From NCBI GenBank assembly GCA_963975265.1, contig CAXBGT010000001.1:22736-86735 (forward strand): a DNA stretch of 64,000 bases, in the 5' to 3' direction. Shown one piece after another: positions 19,701 through 28,094 of this stretch (position 1 is the stretch's first letter; each line of letters starts with the position of its first letter). The notes beneath the pieces are model-generated. The model was not told the DNA's origin. It was given only the letters and a program-made list of their open reading frames with translations, and did no database searches. The position numbers and the translations under genes were made by a program. The stretch is from CAJXUU01 sp963975265 (GTDB lineage Bacteria; Bacteroidota; Bacteroidia; Chitinophagales; Saprospiraceae).

Positions 19701-20070
19701 AAACGGCACTAGCTATGCACTTATAAATGCAGAAGCGAGACTGCCCTTATTTAGATATTTCATGGGTAATTTTGGGGGAAGCAATTTCTTAAGAAACCTA
19801 CAATTTGTCCTCTTCTACGATATAGGTACGGCATGGCATGGTTCTTCCCCTTATTCTGATGCTAACCCGTTGAATACAGTCACATTATCAAGCCCTCCTG
19901 TTCTCGATCTGACAGTAAGGTATTTCCGTGATCCACTTGTGATGGGCTACGGAGCTGGTCTAAGAATGAGGCTGTTCGGTTACTTTTTACGTTTTGATTA
20001 TGCTACAGGAGTAGAAACACGAATTACTCAAACACCGAAACTTCACTTTAGTATTGGGATGGATTTTTGA
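16786..20070 (+). CDS. TolB-like propeller / Omp85-like barrel outer-membrane protein
   Basis: A 1094-residue protein. A second in-frame ATG at 16807 also gives a good signal peptide (MIFRSILLLLFLSVTASVVGQ); either could be used. Residues about 30-290 resemble the peptidase-MA-like fold ('LPEWYKEGIISYCG' is typical), but I see no HExxH, so it is probably not catalytic. Residues about 300-640 form a TolB-like beta-propeller (repeated 'IAWHPSGRELSIIY', 'ILFSSNRKRDH' and 'NKVAYLSSENG' segments). From about 740 to the end are outer-membrane strands of the bacterial surface-antigen/Omp85 type, closing in '...TPKLHFSIGMDF'. This fusion recurs in Bacteroidota and its role is unproven. A terminator follows at 20069-20110. 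Confidence 0.75.
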   Translation: MLSIKVFMIFRSILLLLFLSVTASVVGQSINTEFGKNRVQHHDDFNNWNRYETDNFITYWYGKGRNIAEPVIQIAELNHDEIQNILEHRINDKIEIIVYTDITDLKQSNIGSEDLFSSKAGTTTIVGNKMFVYFDGNHNNLKTQIREGIASVYLSAMLFGDNFQEIVQNAVLLDLPEWYKEGIISYCGVYWDHLRDDELRDILYKNEKYKDFKKLAEDYPRIAGHSMWFYLDQNYGKSSISNLLYLTRITRNLNNALLYVFSNDISAISEEWANYYEQHFDKEIDKFTVNDEDYKLDLKNRDYVPVSNFKLSSDGQNLAYAYNEIGKYKVRIKDLKTGEEKTIFKYGHKNAIQATDYDYPLIAWHPSGRELSIIYEHKDVLNLRKYNLVLDEYIEQLLPPDIQRVFSVSYLNDLEYVLSANTNGYSDLYHYNSKNRQYKAITNDFYDDLDAEVVELDGKEGILFSSNRKRDHIFTLKYDTILPTGQYDLFFYDLEADDQSLKRLTKTDNIDERYPYQISSNKVAYLSSENGITNRYVVSTVDPGSYYSVSNKGRNIIRHHTIPGSEMHAYTYYKNGSYDVYIENVDWDEPLITYNTRYNNREYTEDINADKTDEVFIPYAPENLEEEMQDGFLFQSKYKDPEKLEPITKRGEVRNNNKSIFSSIIVDEKESEGEELTEFVYSRVTASQLKFRLDNFTTKLDNEVLFEGLESFTGNSDELLNNPMGFLLKGTMKDIFEDYILEAGARYPLSFNGSEYFLTFDNRKKLIDKRFALYRKSQTETIDDTSFPILKAKKVSTLGMYQLKYPFTIYRSFRATSSLRFDNFYSQSVNEESFGNPVASEKRLSLKLEYIYDNTIDFALNIKHGTRYKVYAEAINEFNIDVVDGFDFELSKGFTNIIGFDARHYIPLFRYSVLAFRAAGATSLGSKKNLYYLGGINNSFSNGFEQNIGIPAGDFAYKTNVFHLRGFNSNIRNGTSYALINAEARLPLFRYFMGNFGGSNFLRNLQFVLFYDIGTAWHGSSPYSDANPLNTVTLSSPPVLDLTVRYFRDPLVMGYGAGLRMRLFGYFLRFDYATGVETRITQTPKLHFSIGMDF

Positions 20071-20110
20071 TCAGGGTCGCTTTTTCGAGATATTTCTCTG
20101 ATCTTTTTTA
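20069..20110 (+). terminator. intrinsic terminator of the TolB/Omp85-like gene
   Basis: The stem GATCAG (20069-20074) pairs with CTGATC (20098-20103) around a 23-base loop, followed by TTTTTT (20104-20109). It overlaps the last two bases of the stop codon. Confidence 0.6.
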
Positions 20111-20260
20111 ATTTCTACTTCTATTTGTCATCTAATGATATGTCTATCAATAGGATAAGTCAAAAATGAGGTTTGCTCCGAATATTAATTGGTAGAAAAT
20201 AGAACCTATCTACTATAAATAACTATTTTTAGGCACTTGATTAACTAAAAATTGGAATTT

Positions 20261-21649
20261 ATGACTGACAGCAATAGCGCTATCAACAAAGAATTTATGG
20301 GACACCCTATCGGGTTGTTTGTTCTTTTTTTAACAGAAATGTGGGAAAGGTTTTCGTACTATGGAATGAGAGCCATTTTAGTTCTTTACTTAGTGTCGGA
20401 GACTACAAAAGATAATCCGGGATTAGGATGGTCTGACCCCGAGGCTCTTAGTTTGTATGGTACATACACAATGCTAGTCTATGTTGCTTCTATTCCAGGT
20501 GGGTGGATAGCAGATTCATTTTTAGGGCAACGAAAATCGGTGCTTTTAGGTGGAATATTACTTTGTTTTGGCCACGGAATATTGGCAGTTGAGCAAATGT
20601 GGGCTTTTTATACTGGTCTTGGTCTCATCATAGCTGGTGTTGGGATGCTTAAGCCAAACATATCCACTATGGTAGGTGGACTTTATAAAGCTGGAGATAT
20701 TAGAAGGGATAAAGGTTTTACTATTTTTTATATTGGTATTAATGTTGGAGCTTTCCTTTCCAGTCTAATAGTAGGTTATGTAGGTGAAGTTCATGGTTGG
20801 CACTATGGCTTTGGATTAGCAGGAATCGGAATGTTATTAGGAATGATAATATTCTATTTTGGTCAACCCTACTTAGCACATGTTGGAAACCATATTGGTA
20901 AATCTGAAGACCCTGAAGTTCGGGCCGCAGCTAAAAGACCACTTACAAAGGTGGAATCTGATAGAGTAGTGGTTCTTCTTGTATCTTTCTTGCTTGTAAT
21001 TGTATTTTGGGGCGCTTTTGAACAAGCTGGCGGATTAATGAATCTTTATGCTAAAGACAAAACCAATAGAATGTTAGGAGGGTTTGAAATTCCTGCATCG
21101 TGGTTTCAAAGTCTTAATGCGATGTTCATCATATTTCTAGGTACTACAATAGCTGCATTTTGGGCAAAAAGAAAGTTAAATGGTAGGTTGTCCTCCTCAT
21201 TATTTAAGATGATACTCGGCCTTATTATTATGGGGTCTGGATTTTTCTTCATGTCTGCTGCATCTTCTCAATATGAAACATCTGGCTCATCTGCTATGGT
21301 TTGGTTGGTCTTAGCTTACTTATTGCATACAATAGGTGAATTATGTATTAGTCCTGTTGCATTATCATTTATTACTAAGTTATCACCTGTCAAGTACGCA
21401 TCTATTATGATGGGTGTATATTTTGCTATGACTGGTTTTGGAAATAAATTAGCTGGCCTCTTAGGAGAATCGGCTAGTGAATTAGGAGAGTTTACAATAT
21501 TCACAGGCATTGCAATTTTCTGTATTGCATTTGGGTTAATCGTGATGCTGTTTAGAAAGAAACTAGAGATCCTAACTCATGGCGTCGAAGACAAAGAAGT
21601 GGATATGAGCGCAGATAAAGAAGCCGAAGGGTTCGAACTTGCAGATTAA
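20261..21649 (+). CDS. POT-family proton-coupled oligopeptide transporter
   Basis: A 462-residue inner-membrane transporter of the POT/PTR2 family (MFS), importing di- and tripeptides with protons. I start it at the ATG at 20261 rather than an in-frame TTG nine bases upstream. The POT signature ExxERFxYY is present as EMWERFSYYG near the N-terminus, and the second signature as FTIFYIGINVGAF. Twelve or more hydrophobic segments are visible. A closely related 601-residue paralogue begins 33 bases after its stop, so the two form a tandem, co-transcribed pair. A preceding protease (12099-16043) could feed it peptides, but that is inference. Confidence 0.92.
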   Translation: MTDSNSAINKEFMGHPIGLFVLFLTEMWERFSYYGMRAILVLYLVSETTKDNPGLGWSDPEALSLYGTYTMLVYVASIPGGWIADSFLGQRKSVLLGGILLCFGHGILAVEQMWAFYTGLGLIIAGVGMLKPNISTMVGGLYKAGDIRRDKGFTIFYIGINVGAFLSSLIVGYVGEVHGWHYGFGLAGIGMLLGMIIFYFGQPYLAHVGNHIGKSEDPEVRAAAKRPLTKVESDRVVVLLVSFLLVIVFWGAFEQAGGLMNLYAKDKTNRMLGGFEIPASWFQSLNAMFIIFLGTTIAAFWAKRKLNGRLSSSLFKMILGLIIMGSGFFFMSAASSQYETSGSSAMVWLVLAYLLHTIGELCISPVALSFITKLSPVKYASIMMGVYFAMTGFGNKLAGLLGESASELGEFTIFTGIAIFCIAFGLIVMLFRKKLEILTHGVEDKEVDMSADKEAEGFELAD

Positions 21650-21681
21650 TTCCAATTAAAAGAAAATAAAGAAAACGAAAT

Positions 21682-23487
21682 ATGGGAAGTCCATTAGACT
21701 TAAAGATTGATACGGATATAGAAAATTTATTTAAAGACCAAGTAATCGGTCACCCAGCTGGGTTGATGGTGTTATTTTTCACAGAAATGTGGGAGCGGTT
21801 TTCATTTTACGGAATGAGAGTTTTATTAATTAATTTCCTAACATTCGCAATAATAGGTACCGACAACCCTGGGTGGGGATGGACAGCAGAAAATGCGGGT
21901 GCTTTATTTGGTACATATGCCATGTTACTTTATATCACTCCCATTTTAGGTGGATATATAGCTGATAAATTCACAGGATATCGGTGGGCCGTCGTAATTG
22001 GAGCCCTAATTATGACTCTCGGTCATGCCTCAATGGCATTAGAGACCGAATTTACTCTTTACATGGGTCTAGCCTTGCTGGTCATAGGAACAGGTTTCTT
22101 TAAGCCAAACATAACATCTATTATTTCTGAGATGTATAAACATAACCCAGAAAAGAAAGATGGAGCTTATACTATTTTTTATATGGGTGTAAATGCTGGA
22201 GCATTTTTCGGAATGATGATGTGTGGATACTTGGCTGAGAAAATTGGTTGGTCATATGGTTTTGGGCTTGCTGGTGTATTTATGTTATTAGGAACTCTTC
22301 AGTTTTGGTTAGGAGGTAGCTTATTTGGCAGCATTGGTGCCAAACCTTCTGAATTAAGAGAAGTTGAGGTAGGACAAAACATAAATGAAGAATATCCAGA
22401 AAATAGAACAGCTAGTATGGATGAGGAAAAACCAAATCCATTTACTACATTGGATAAAGTTCTAATCGCTCTTTCCTCTATAATTGGCCTTGGATATGCT
22501 ATAAATGATCCCATGTCTAAAATTGCAGGGATTGATATTTTTTCTGCATTCAAAATTGGTGGCTTAGACGGACAATATACTGCAGTCTTATTTGCGCTTG
22601 CATTGTTCCTATATTTAGTTGGAAGTAGAATAAATAGATACAGTAGAATAGTTAGGGACAGAATGATTGCATTTATCATTTTTGCCTTCTTCACTGTATT
22701 CTTTTGGCTTTCATTTGAACAAGGAGCTACTTCGCTAATTTTATTTGCGAGAGATAATGTTGACAGGGTTTTGACTGGTAACTCTGCACTCATATTTAAT
22801 ATCGTCAATGCATTTCTCACTGTCATTCCTCTTTTAATCATTACCTATGTATTGGCAATTTTATGGAAGAAAACTTTCACAAAAATACCAGGATCAAACA
22901 TAGTTTTAGCAATTTGTTTTATTGGGATGTGGGGCTTAGTAATTTGGATGCTTAACAGGGAGTTTAGCGCAAATCTAAATGAAATCACAGTATCTTGGTT
23001 CAGCATATTAAACTCATTCTTTATTATTGTTTTTGCTTCATTTTTCTCTAAATGGTGGGAAAGTAAATACAACCCTTCTGGAGCTACAAAGTATGCACTA
23101 GGACTAATAATCATGGCTATAGGGTTCGCTTTGTTAGCTTGGGGCTCTTATGGAATCCAAGAGGGAGTAAAAGTAAGTATGCTGTGGTTAATATTAGCTT
23201 ATTTATTCCATACCTTAGGTGAGTTATGCCTTTCTCCAGTAGGTTTATCATATGTATCAAAACTAGTTCCCGCTAGGATGATAGCTCTGATGTTTGGTAT
23301 GTGGTATTTAGCAATTGCAATAGGAAACAAACTAGCCGCTGTAGTTGGTGGACAAATAGAAAATATAACTAAAGAGTACAGTTTATCAACTTTCTTTTTG
23401 ATATTTACGATTGTGCCATTGGTTGCAGGATTAGCGATATATGCATTAAATCCTTTATTCAAGAAATTAATGCACGGTGTAAAATAA
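21682..23487 (+). CDS. POT-family oligopeptide transporter, long form
   Basis: A 601-residue paralogue of the preceding transporter. It has the same signatures with small changes: EMWERFSFYG (the first Tyr replaced by Phe) and YTIFYMGVNAGAF. It is about 140 residues longer, mainly through a hydrophilic insert near residues 225-255 (acidic, 'NEEYPENRTASMDEEKPNP') and extra hydrophobic segments in the middle, as in the 14-helix POT members. Location is the inner membrane and the likely substrates are peptides. It is the last gene of the pair: a bidirectional terminator lies at 23523-23552. The different lengths suggest different substrate ranges, which cannot be read from sequence. Confidence 0.9.
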   Translation: MGSPLDLKIDTDIENLFKDQVIGHPAGLMVLFFTEMWERFSFYGMRVLLINFLTFAIIGTDNPGWGWTAENAGALFGTYAMLLYITPILGGYIADKFTGYRWAVVIGALIMTLGHASMALETEFTLYMGLALLVIGTGFFKPNITSIISEMYKHNPEKKDGAYTIFYMGVNAGAFFGMMMCGYLAEKIGWSYGFGLAGVFMLLGTLQFWLGGSLFGSIGAKPSELREVEVGQNINEEYPENRTASMDEEKPNPFTTLDKVLIALSSIIGLGYAINDPMSKIAGIDIFSAFKIGGLDGQYTAVLFALALFLYLVGSRINRYSRIVRDRMIAFIIFAFFTVFFWLSFEQGATSLILFARDNVDRVLTGNSALIFNIVNAFLTVIPLLIITYVLAILWKKTFTKIPGSNIVLAICFIGMWGLVIWMLNREFSANLNEITVSWFSILNSFFIIVFASFFSKWWESKYNPSGATKYALGLIIMAIGFALLAWGSYGIQEGVKVSMLWLILAYLFHTLGELCLSPVGLSYVSKLVPARMIALMFGMWYLAIAIGNKLAAVVGGQIENITKEYSLSTFFLIFTIVPLVAGLAIYALNPLFKKLMHGVK

Positions 23488-23522
23488 ACATTTCATACTT
23501 CTCAAAACAGTATGAAAAACCG

Positions 23523-23552
23523 AGCCCTTCGATGAAAGTCGAAGGGCTTTTT
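23523..23552 (+). terminator. intrinsic terminator of the POT transporter pair
   Basis: A perfect 10-base stem AGCCCTTCGA (23523-23532) with TCGAAGGGCT (23539-23548), a 6-base loop, then TTTTT to 23552. Confidence 0.9.
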
Positions 23553-23804
23553 GGTCGCAGCCCTTCAGCTTATCGTTGAGCCGAAGGATCGGTGAGTGGT
23601 TGATGTTTAAAAGCAAAGATTTATGAGCAATCTTGATGCAAGGATCCAGGAATTAAATTTCATGCATTGAAAATTTAATTTAAGCTTTGGTGTTTTCCTT
23701 TCTTTTTGTTTTTCGACTTTAAACACAAACCCTCCCTAATTTATCCGGTTCTTCCTCCGTCAGCTCAACGATTGGTCAACGGTTCTTTCAAGCTAAAAAT
23801 AAAA

Positions 23805-23832
23805 TACCCTTCACCAATCAAGGCAAAGGGTA
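23805..23832 (-). terminator. intrinsic terminator of nadA
   Basis: Read on the minus strand, TACCCTT (23832-23826) pairs with AAGGGTA (23811-23805) around a 14-base loop, and is followed by an A/T tract ending in TTTTATTTTT. It lies 28 bases after the nadA stop. Confidence 0.7.
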
Positions 23833-23859
23833 CTTTAACTTTATTTTCTAAGGATAGAT

Positions 23860-24876
23860 TTACATCTTAAATCCAGCCTTTGCACTCACTTCTAGCATAC
23901 GGTCTATACTTGCTACTCCTTTTTCGATTACCCAGTCCTCCAAAATTACTTCCGGTAATTCATACTTCATAGCTAAGTATAGCTTCTCCATAGTATTACG
24001 CTTCATGTGAGGACATTCATTGCATGCACATGTGTTATTAGGCGGTGCTGGAATAAATACTTTACCAGGGCTAGCAAGCTCCATTTGGTGTAGAATGCCT
24101 GATTCTGTAGCTACTATAAATTTATTTGCCTCGTTTTCCTTCGTATATCTCAGTAACTGACTAGTACTCCCGATGAAATCCGCTCTATCCAAAATATGTT
24201 CTTCACATTCTGGATGGGCAATAAATTTAGCATCAGGATTTGCTACTTGTAGCTTTGTAATCTTTTCATTTGAAAAAATCTCGTGTACCATACATGCTCC
24301 GTTCCAAAGCACTAGATCACGACCTGTTTTCTTTTGTAACCAAGCCCCCAGGTTTTTATCTGGTGCAAAGATGATTCCTTTATCTTTTGGGATACTGTTT
24401 ATAATCACTTCAGCATTTGATGAAGTGCAGCACACGTCTGTTAATGTCTTCAATTCTGCCGTACAGTTTATATAACTTACCACTACATGATCAGGATATT
24501 TCTCTTTGAATTTTTTGAACAAGTGTGGAGGACAACTATCTGCTAGAGAACAACCAGCTTTAAGATCTGGAAGTAGTACTTTTTTATGCGGATTAAGCAT
24601 TTTTGCGGTCTCAGCCATAAAGTGTACACCAGCAAATACTATTATCTGTGCGTCTGTACTTACTGCCTTTTGAGACAATCCAAGACTATCGCCAATATAA
24701 TCCGCTACATCTTGAATCTCTGACTCTTGATAATAATGAGCTAAGACAATAGCATTTTTCTCTTTTTTAAGCTTTTCTATTTCCGCCACTAAATCAAGTG
24801 TTGGATCAATTTCTAGATCAAGAAACCCCTTACGGTTTAATTTTTCAGTTGCCGTTGCTAATGCTGCGTTACTCAT
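23860..24876 (-). CDS. nadA: quinolinate synthase A
   Basis: A 338-residue enzyme condensing iminoaspartate with dihydroxyacetone phosphate to quinolinate in de novo NAD synthesis, using a [4Fe-4S] cluster. The start is the ATG at 24876 (MSNAALATA); 68 open codons upstream are hydrophobic, Cys-rich and unlike the family, so I reject them. The conserved cluster cysteines are C109 in PDLKAGCSLAD, C195 in WNGACMVHE and C288 in NECPHM. Substrate motifs include 'AHYYQ' and 'HPEC'. No nadB or nadC lies beside it. It has its own terminator at 23805-23832. Confidence 0.95.
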   Translation of the reverse strand: MSNAALATATEKLNRKGFLDLEIDPTLDLVAEIEKLKKEKNAIVLAHYYQESEIQDVADYIGDSLGLSQKAVSTDAQIIVFAGVHFMAETAKMLNPHKKVLLPDLKAGCSLADSCPPHLFKKFKEKYPDHVVVSYINCTAELKTLTDVCCTSSNAEVIINSIPKDKGIIFAPDKNLGAWLQKKTGRDLVLWNGACMVHEIFSNEKITKLQVANPDAKFIAHPECEEHILDRADFIGSTSQLLRYTKENEANKFIVATESGILHQMELASPGKVFIPAPPNNTCACNECPHMKRNTMEKLYLAMKYELPEVILEDWVIEKGVASIDRMLEVSAKAGFKM

Positions 24877-25252
24877 ATGTATTAAATTGTGTTTATTATA
24901 AAAGTCAAACGCTAATATAGAAAAGTTGTTTTGTATCAATGTACTGCTATTCAAATTGTCGCTTCCATTACAGAAACACTTTAGCAAGCAATATAATTTC
25001 CAAATAAATAAATAAAATATACACACATATATCATAAAATCGGCAAAAGTTCGTTTATTACCGATAATGTAAACAGTCATAGGGTGTCTGTTATATTAAA
25101 TATTGCCTTGTCTGTGGAATCCTTTTCCGGCAAGGCATTTTTATTTGTTGCTATTAGAACCAACACCTTTTCGAGAAGAACACCCAAAGTCCGAGAAAAA
25201 ATAGATAAATTAGGGTTTAAATCAATTCACATTACACAGACAACCAATTAAG
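24877..25252. other. divergent promoter region between nadA and comM
   Basis: 376 bases. A TAGCGTTTG sequence on the minus strand near 24907-24915 is one base off the TAnnTTTG box and could drive nadA. A terminator-like hairpin is at 25104-25142 and is listed separately. Nothing else is supported. Confidence 0.4.
25104..25142 (+). terminator. terminator-like hairpin upstream of comM
   Basis: TGCCTTG (25104-25110) pairs with CAAGGCA (25131-25137) around a 20-base loop, followed by TTTTTA. No coding sequence precedes it on the plus strand, so it may be an attenuator in the comM leader, a small RNA end, or chance. Confidence 0.4.
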
Positions 25253-26809
25253 ATGTTAGTTACAACAAATGCCAGTGCGGTACAGGGTGTAGAGGCCCGA
25301 ACAATTACAGTAGAAGTAAATGCAGGTGGTATAGTGCCACAGGGAAGTTCTTATTACACTATGGTAGGATTACCAGATAATGCGGTGAGAGAGGGCTTTA
25401 GCAGAATAGAAGCAGCTACAAAAAATATAGGATATAAGGTTTTGCGCCTAAAGTTGATTGTAAATCTTGCACCTGCAGATATCAAAAAACAAGGCTCTTC
25501 TTATGACCTTCCATTAGCGTTGGCATCATTGGCCGCTACAAAACAGATCTTAGCTCCAGACTTAGATCAGTATGTTATTATGGGAGAACTGGCTCTTGAT
25601 GGAAGTCTCAGGCCTATCAAAGGAGCATTATCTATTGCTATACAAGCTCGAAAAGAGAAGTTTAAAGGACTAATTCTGCCAAAGCAAAATGCTAGAGAGG
25701 CAGCAATCGTCAATGACCTCGACGTTTATGGAATCGAAAATTTAAGAGAAGCAGTAGACTTCTTTGAAGGAGTAGGAGATCTAAAACCAACGGAGCACAA
25801 TACTCGAGAAGAATTCGAAGATAACGAGATTAAATACACAGTTGATTTCAGTGATGTAAAAGGACAAGAGAATATAAAACGTGCATTAGAAATAGCTGCT
25901 GCTGGTGGGCATAATGTGATACTCATCGGTCCTCCAGGTGCAGGTAAAACCATGCTAGCAAGAAGGCTCCCGACGATTCTCCCTCCACTTAATTTACATG
26001 AAGCATTAGATACTACTAAAATTCATTCTGTTGCGGGAGTACTACCTTCTAACTCTGCTTTAGTATCGTCCAGACCATTCAGATCTCCACATCATACGAT
26101 CAGTGATGTAGCTTTGGTCGGTGGAGGATCGAATCCTAATCCAGGAGAGATATCATTGGCGCACAATGGGGTGCTTTTCTTAGATGAATTACCAGAATTT
26201 AAAAGATCGGTGTTGGAAGTTCTACGTCAGCCTATGGAAGAAAGAAAAGTTACTATTTCGAGAGCTAGAATTTCTGTTGATTACCCTGCTAGTTTTATGT
26301 TAGTTGCTAGCATGAATCCTTGCCCATGTGGATTTTACAATCATCCTGAGAAAGACTGCGTTTGTGGGCCTGGAGTTGTAAAAAAATATCTCACCAAAAT
26401 ATCTGGACCATTATTGGACAGGATCGACCTACATGTTGAGGTGACACCAGTTTCTTATGATGAATTATCCAGTACCGAATTCAAAAGTGAGACTAGTGAA
26501 ACAGTTACAGAACGGGTTGTAAAAGCACGAGATATCCAAAACAAAAGATTCGAAAAGTATTCAGATATCAATAGTAATGCTCTCATGCCTAGCAGAATGG
26601 TAAGGGAAGTATGCGAATTAACCAAACCTGGTTCTGTTCTACTCAAAACAGCAATGGAAAAACTTCAACTTTCAGCACGTGCATATGATCGAATACTTAA
26701 AGTAGCGCGAACTTGTGCTGACCTTGGAGGATCAGAAAATATAAAGATTGAGCATCTAGCGGAAGCGATACAGTATAGAAGTCTTGACCGTGAAGGTTGG
26801 GCAGGGTAA
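25253..26809 (+). CDS. comM: YifB/ComM-family Mg-chelatase-like AAA+ ATPase
   Basis: A 518-residue ATPase of the ComM/YifB family. ComM helps branch migration during natural transformation in Haemophilus and Vibrio; the role in Bacteroidota is inferred. The first 165 residues form the ChlI/Lon S5-like domain. The Walker A motif GPPGAGKT is near residues 225-232 and the Walker B segment LFLDELPEF near 307-315. A cysteine motif CPCGFYNHPEKDCVC lies near 356-370, and a C-terminal helical Mg_chelatase_C domain ends the protein. All parts are intact. It ends only 2 bases from the convergent cysteine desulfurase, with no separate terminator between them. Confidence 0.93.
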   Translation: MLVTTNASAVQGVEARTITVEVNAGGIVPQGSSYYTMVGLPDNAVREGFSRIEAATKNIGYKVLRLKLIVNLAPADIKKQGSSYDLPLALASLAATKQILAPDLDQYVIMGELALDGSLRPIKGALSIAIQARKEKFKGLILPKQNAREAAIVNDLDVYGIENLREAVDFFEGVGDLKPTEHNTREEFEDNEIKYTVDFSDVKGQENIKRALEIAAAGGHNVILIGPPGAGKTMLARRLPTILPPLNLHEALDTTKIHSVAGVLPSNSALVSSRPFRSPHHTISDVALVGGGSNPNPGEISLAHNGVLFLDELPEFKRSVLEVLRQPMEERKVTISRARISVDYPASFMLVASMNPCPCGFYNHPEKDCVCGPGVVKKYLTKISGPLLDRIDLHVEVTPVSYDELSSTEFKSETSETVTERVVKARDIQNKRFEKYSDINSNALMPSRMVREVCELTKPGSVLLKTAMEKLQLSARAYDRILKVARTCADLGGSENIKIEHLAEAIQYRSLDREGWAG

Positions 26810-26811
26810 AT

Positions 26812-28017
26812 TCACAAACTATCTATATCTATGCCATCCTTGAACATTTCCCAAATAGGATTTCTTTCTCTCATTTTGGCGACTCCCTTTTTCACCAAGT
26901 CGATCGCTCGCTCTATTTCATCTTCTGTCGTAAAGCGACCAAGACTAAACCGAATAGAGCTATGTGCCATATCTTCTCCAATGCCCAATGCCATCAATAC
27001 ATGTGATGGATCTATTGATGCTGAAGTACATGCAGAACCCGATGCTAATGCTATACTCTGATTAAAAGTAGACATAAGTCCTTCTCCTTCTACATACTTG
27101 AATGCAAGGTTTGTTACATGGGGGAGCCTATTTTTAGTATCACCATTGACATAAGTTTCTTCAATGGTTAGTAATTCTGTCTCTAATCTGTCCCTAAGAG
27201 TTGATAGTCTTTCTGATTCTAATTCTAATACGTCTTTTGCTATCTCAGCCGCAGCTCCAAAACCTACAATTCCCGGAACATTCAAAGTGCCAGATCGCAT
27301 CTCTCTTTCATGACCTCCGCCATTTATTTGTTCGCTTACTTTTACCCTAGGGTTTTTATTACAAACGTATATAGCACCAACCCCTTTTGGGCCATACATC
27401 TTGTGTGCTGCGAATGCCATAAGGTGTACTCCAACTTCTTTAGGATTCACTGGAATTTTACCCACTGCTTGAGTTGCATCACTCATGAACAATACACCTC
27501 TACGTTTACATACTTCACCTATTTCTTTCATGGGTTGTATTACTCCGATTTCATTATTAGCCCACATGATTGATACAAGAATTGTTTTATCCGTAATTGC
27601 ACTTTCTAGTTCTTCTAGATTAACCAAGCCTTTATTATCTACATCAAGGTACGTAACTACTCCTCCTTGTTTTTCTATCTTTTCACAAGTATCTAATACT
27701 GCCTTATGTTCTGACTTAAGTGTGATAATATGATTGCCCGACCTGTGGTACATCTCGAATATACCTTTAAGCGCAAGGTTATCGGATTCTGTTGCCCCAC
27801 TCGTAAAAACTATTTCTTTTGGTTCTACTTGGATAAGGTCTGCAATTTGTTGACGTGCTATCTTGACAGCTTCTTCTGCTTGCCAACCAAAGGGATGACT
27901 TCGGCTAGCTGCATTGCCAGGAATCTCGTAAAAGTATGGCAACATTTTGTCTACTACTCTGGGATCAGTAGGAGTAGTAGCATTATAATCAAGGTATATC
28001 AAGTTGTTTTGCTTCAT
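26812..28017 (-). CDS. cysteine desulfurase (NifS/IscS family)
   Basis: A 401-residue PLP enzyme that removes sulfur from cysteine to feed Fe-S cluster and thio-modification pathways. The PLP lysine is K206 in AAHKMYGPKG and the persulfide cysteine is C330 in SGSACTSASIDPSHV. The loop length is that of group I (IscS/NifS), not SufS. No isc or suf genes flank it. It faces comM convergently with a 2-base gap. The start ATG at 28017 begins directly with 'LIYLDYNATTPTD', the usual family N-terminus. Whether it is the housekeeping IscS or a tRNA-thiolation enzyme cannot be decided. Confidence 0.93.
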   Translation of the reverse strand: MKQNNLIYLDYNATTPTDPRVVDKMLPYFYEIPGNAASRSHPFGWQAEEAVKIARQQIADLIQVEPKEIVFTSGATESDNLALKGIFEMYHRSGNHIITLKSEHKAVLDTCEKIEKQGGVVTYLDVDNKGLVNLEELESAITDKTILVSIMWANNEIGVIQPMKEIGEVCKRRGVLFMSDATQAVGKIPVNPKEVGVHLMAFAAHKMYGPKGVGAIYVCNKNPRVKVSEQINGGGHEREMRSGTLNVPGIVGFGAAAEIAKDVLELESERLSTLRDRLETELLTIEETYVNGDTKNRLPHVTNLAFKYVEGEGLMSTFNQSIALASGSACTSASIDPSHVLMALGIGEDMAHSSIRFSLGRFTTEDEIERAIDLVKKGVAKMRERNPIWEMFKDGIDIDSL

Positions 28018-28094
28018 CGTTATTTCTTGTCATAAAAGTAAACACAAAAATCATCCTTTTTTGTATTTTGGAAACTACTATCAAAAAGAAGAAT

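Larger units (their letters stand above)
23488..23859. other. gap between convergent POT and nadA genes
   Basis: 372 bases with the two terminators already listed. In addition, 23559-23590 forms an imperfect hairpin (CCCTTCAGC... with GAGCCGAAGG). It resembles the nearby terminator stem and could be a relic copy. No gene is visible. Confidence 0.5.

Noticed and set aside
22299..22841. 180-residue protein antisense to the long POT transporter
   Set aside because: Lies wholly inside a well-supported transporter gene and its composition is a mirror of membrane codons.
23559..23590. Second REP-like hairpin after the POT transporters
   Set aside because: The stem is imperfect and too short to call an element; I record it only as part of the gap.
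24877..25080. N-terminal extension of NadA by 68 residues
   Set aside because: The extension is hydrophobic and Cys-rich, unlike the family, and a well-formed ATG start gives the normal NadA N-terminus.
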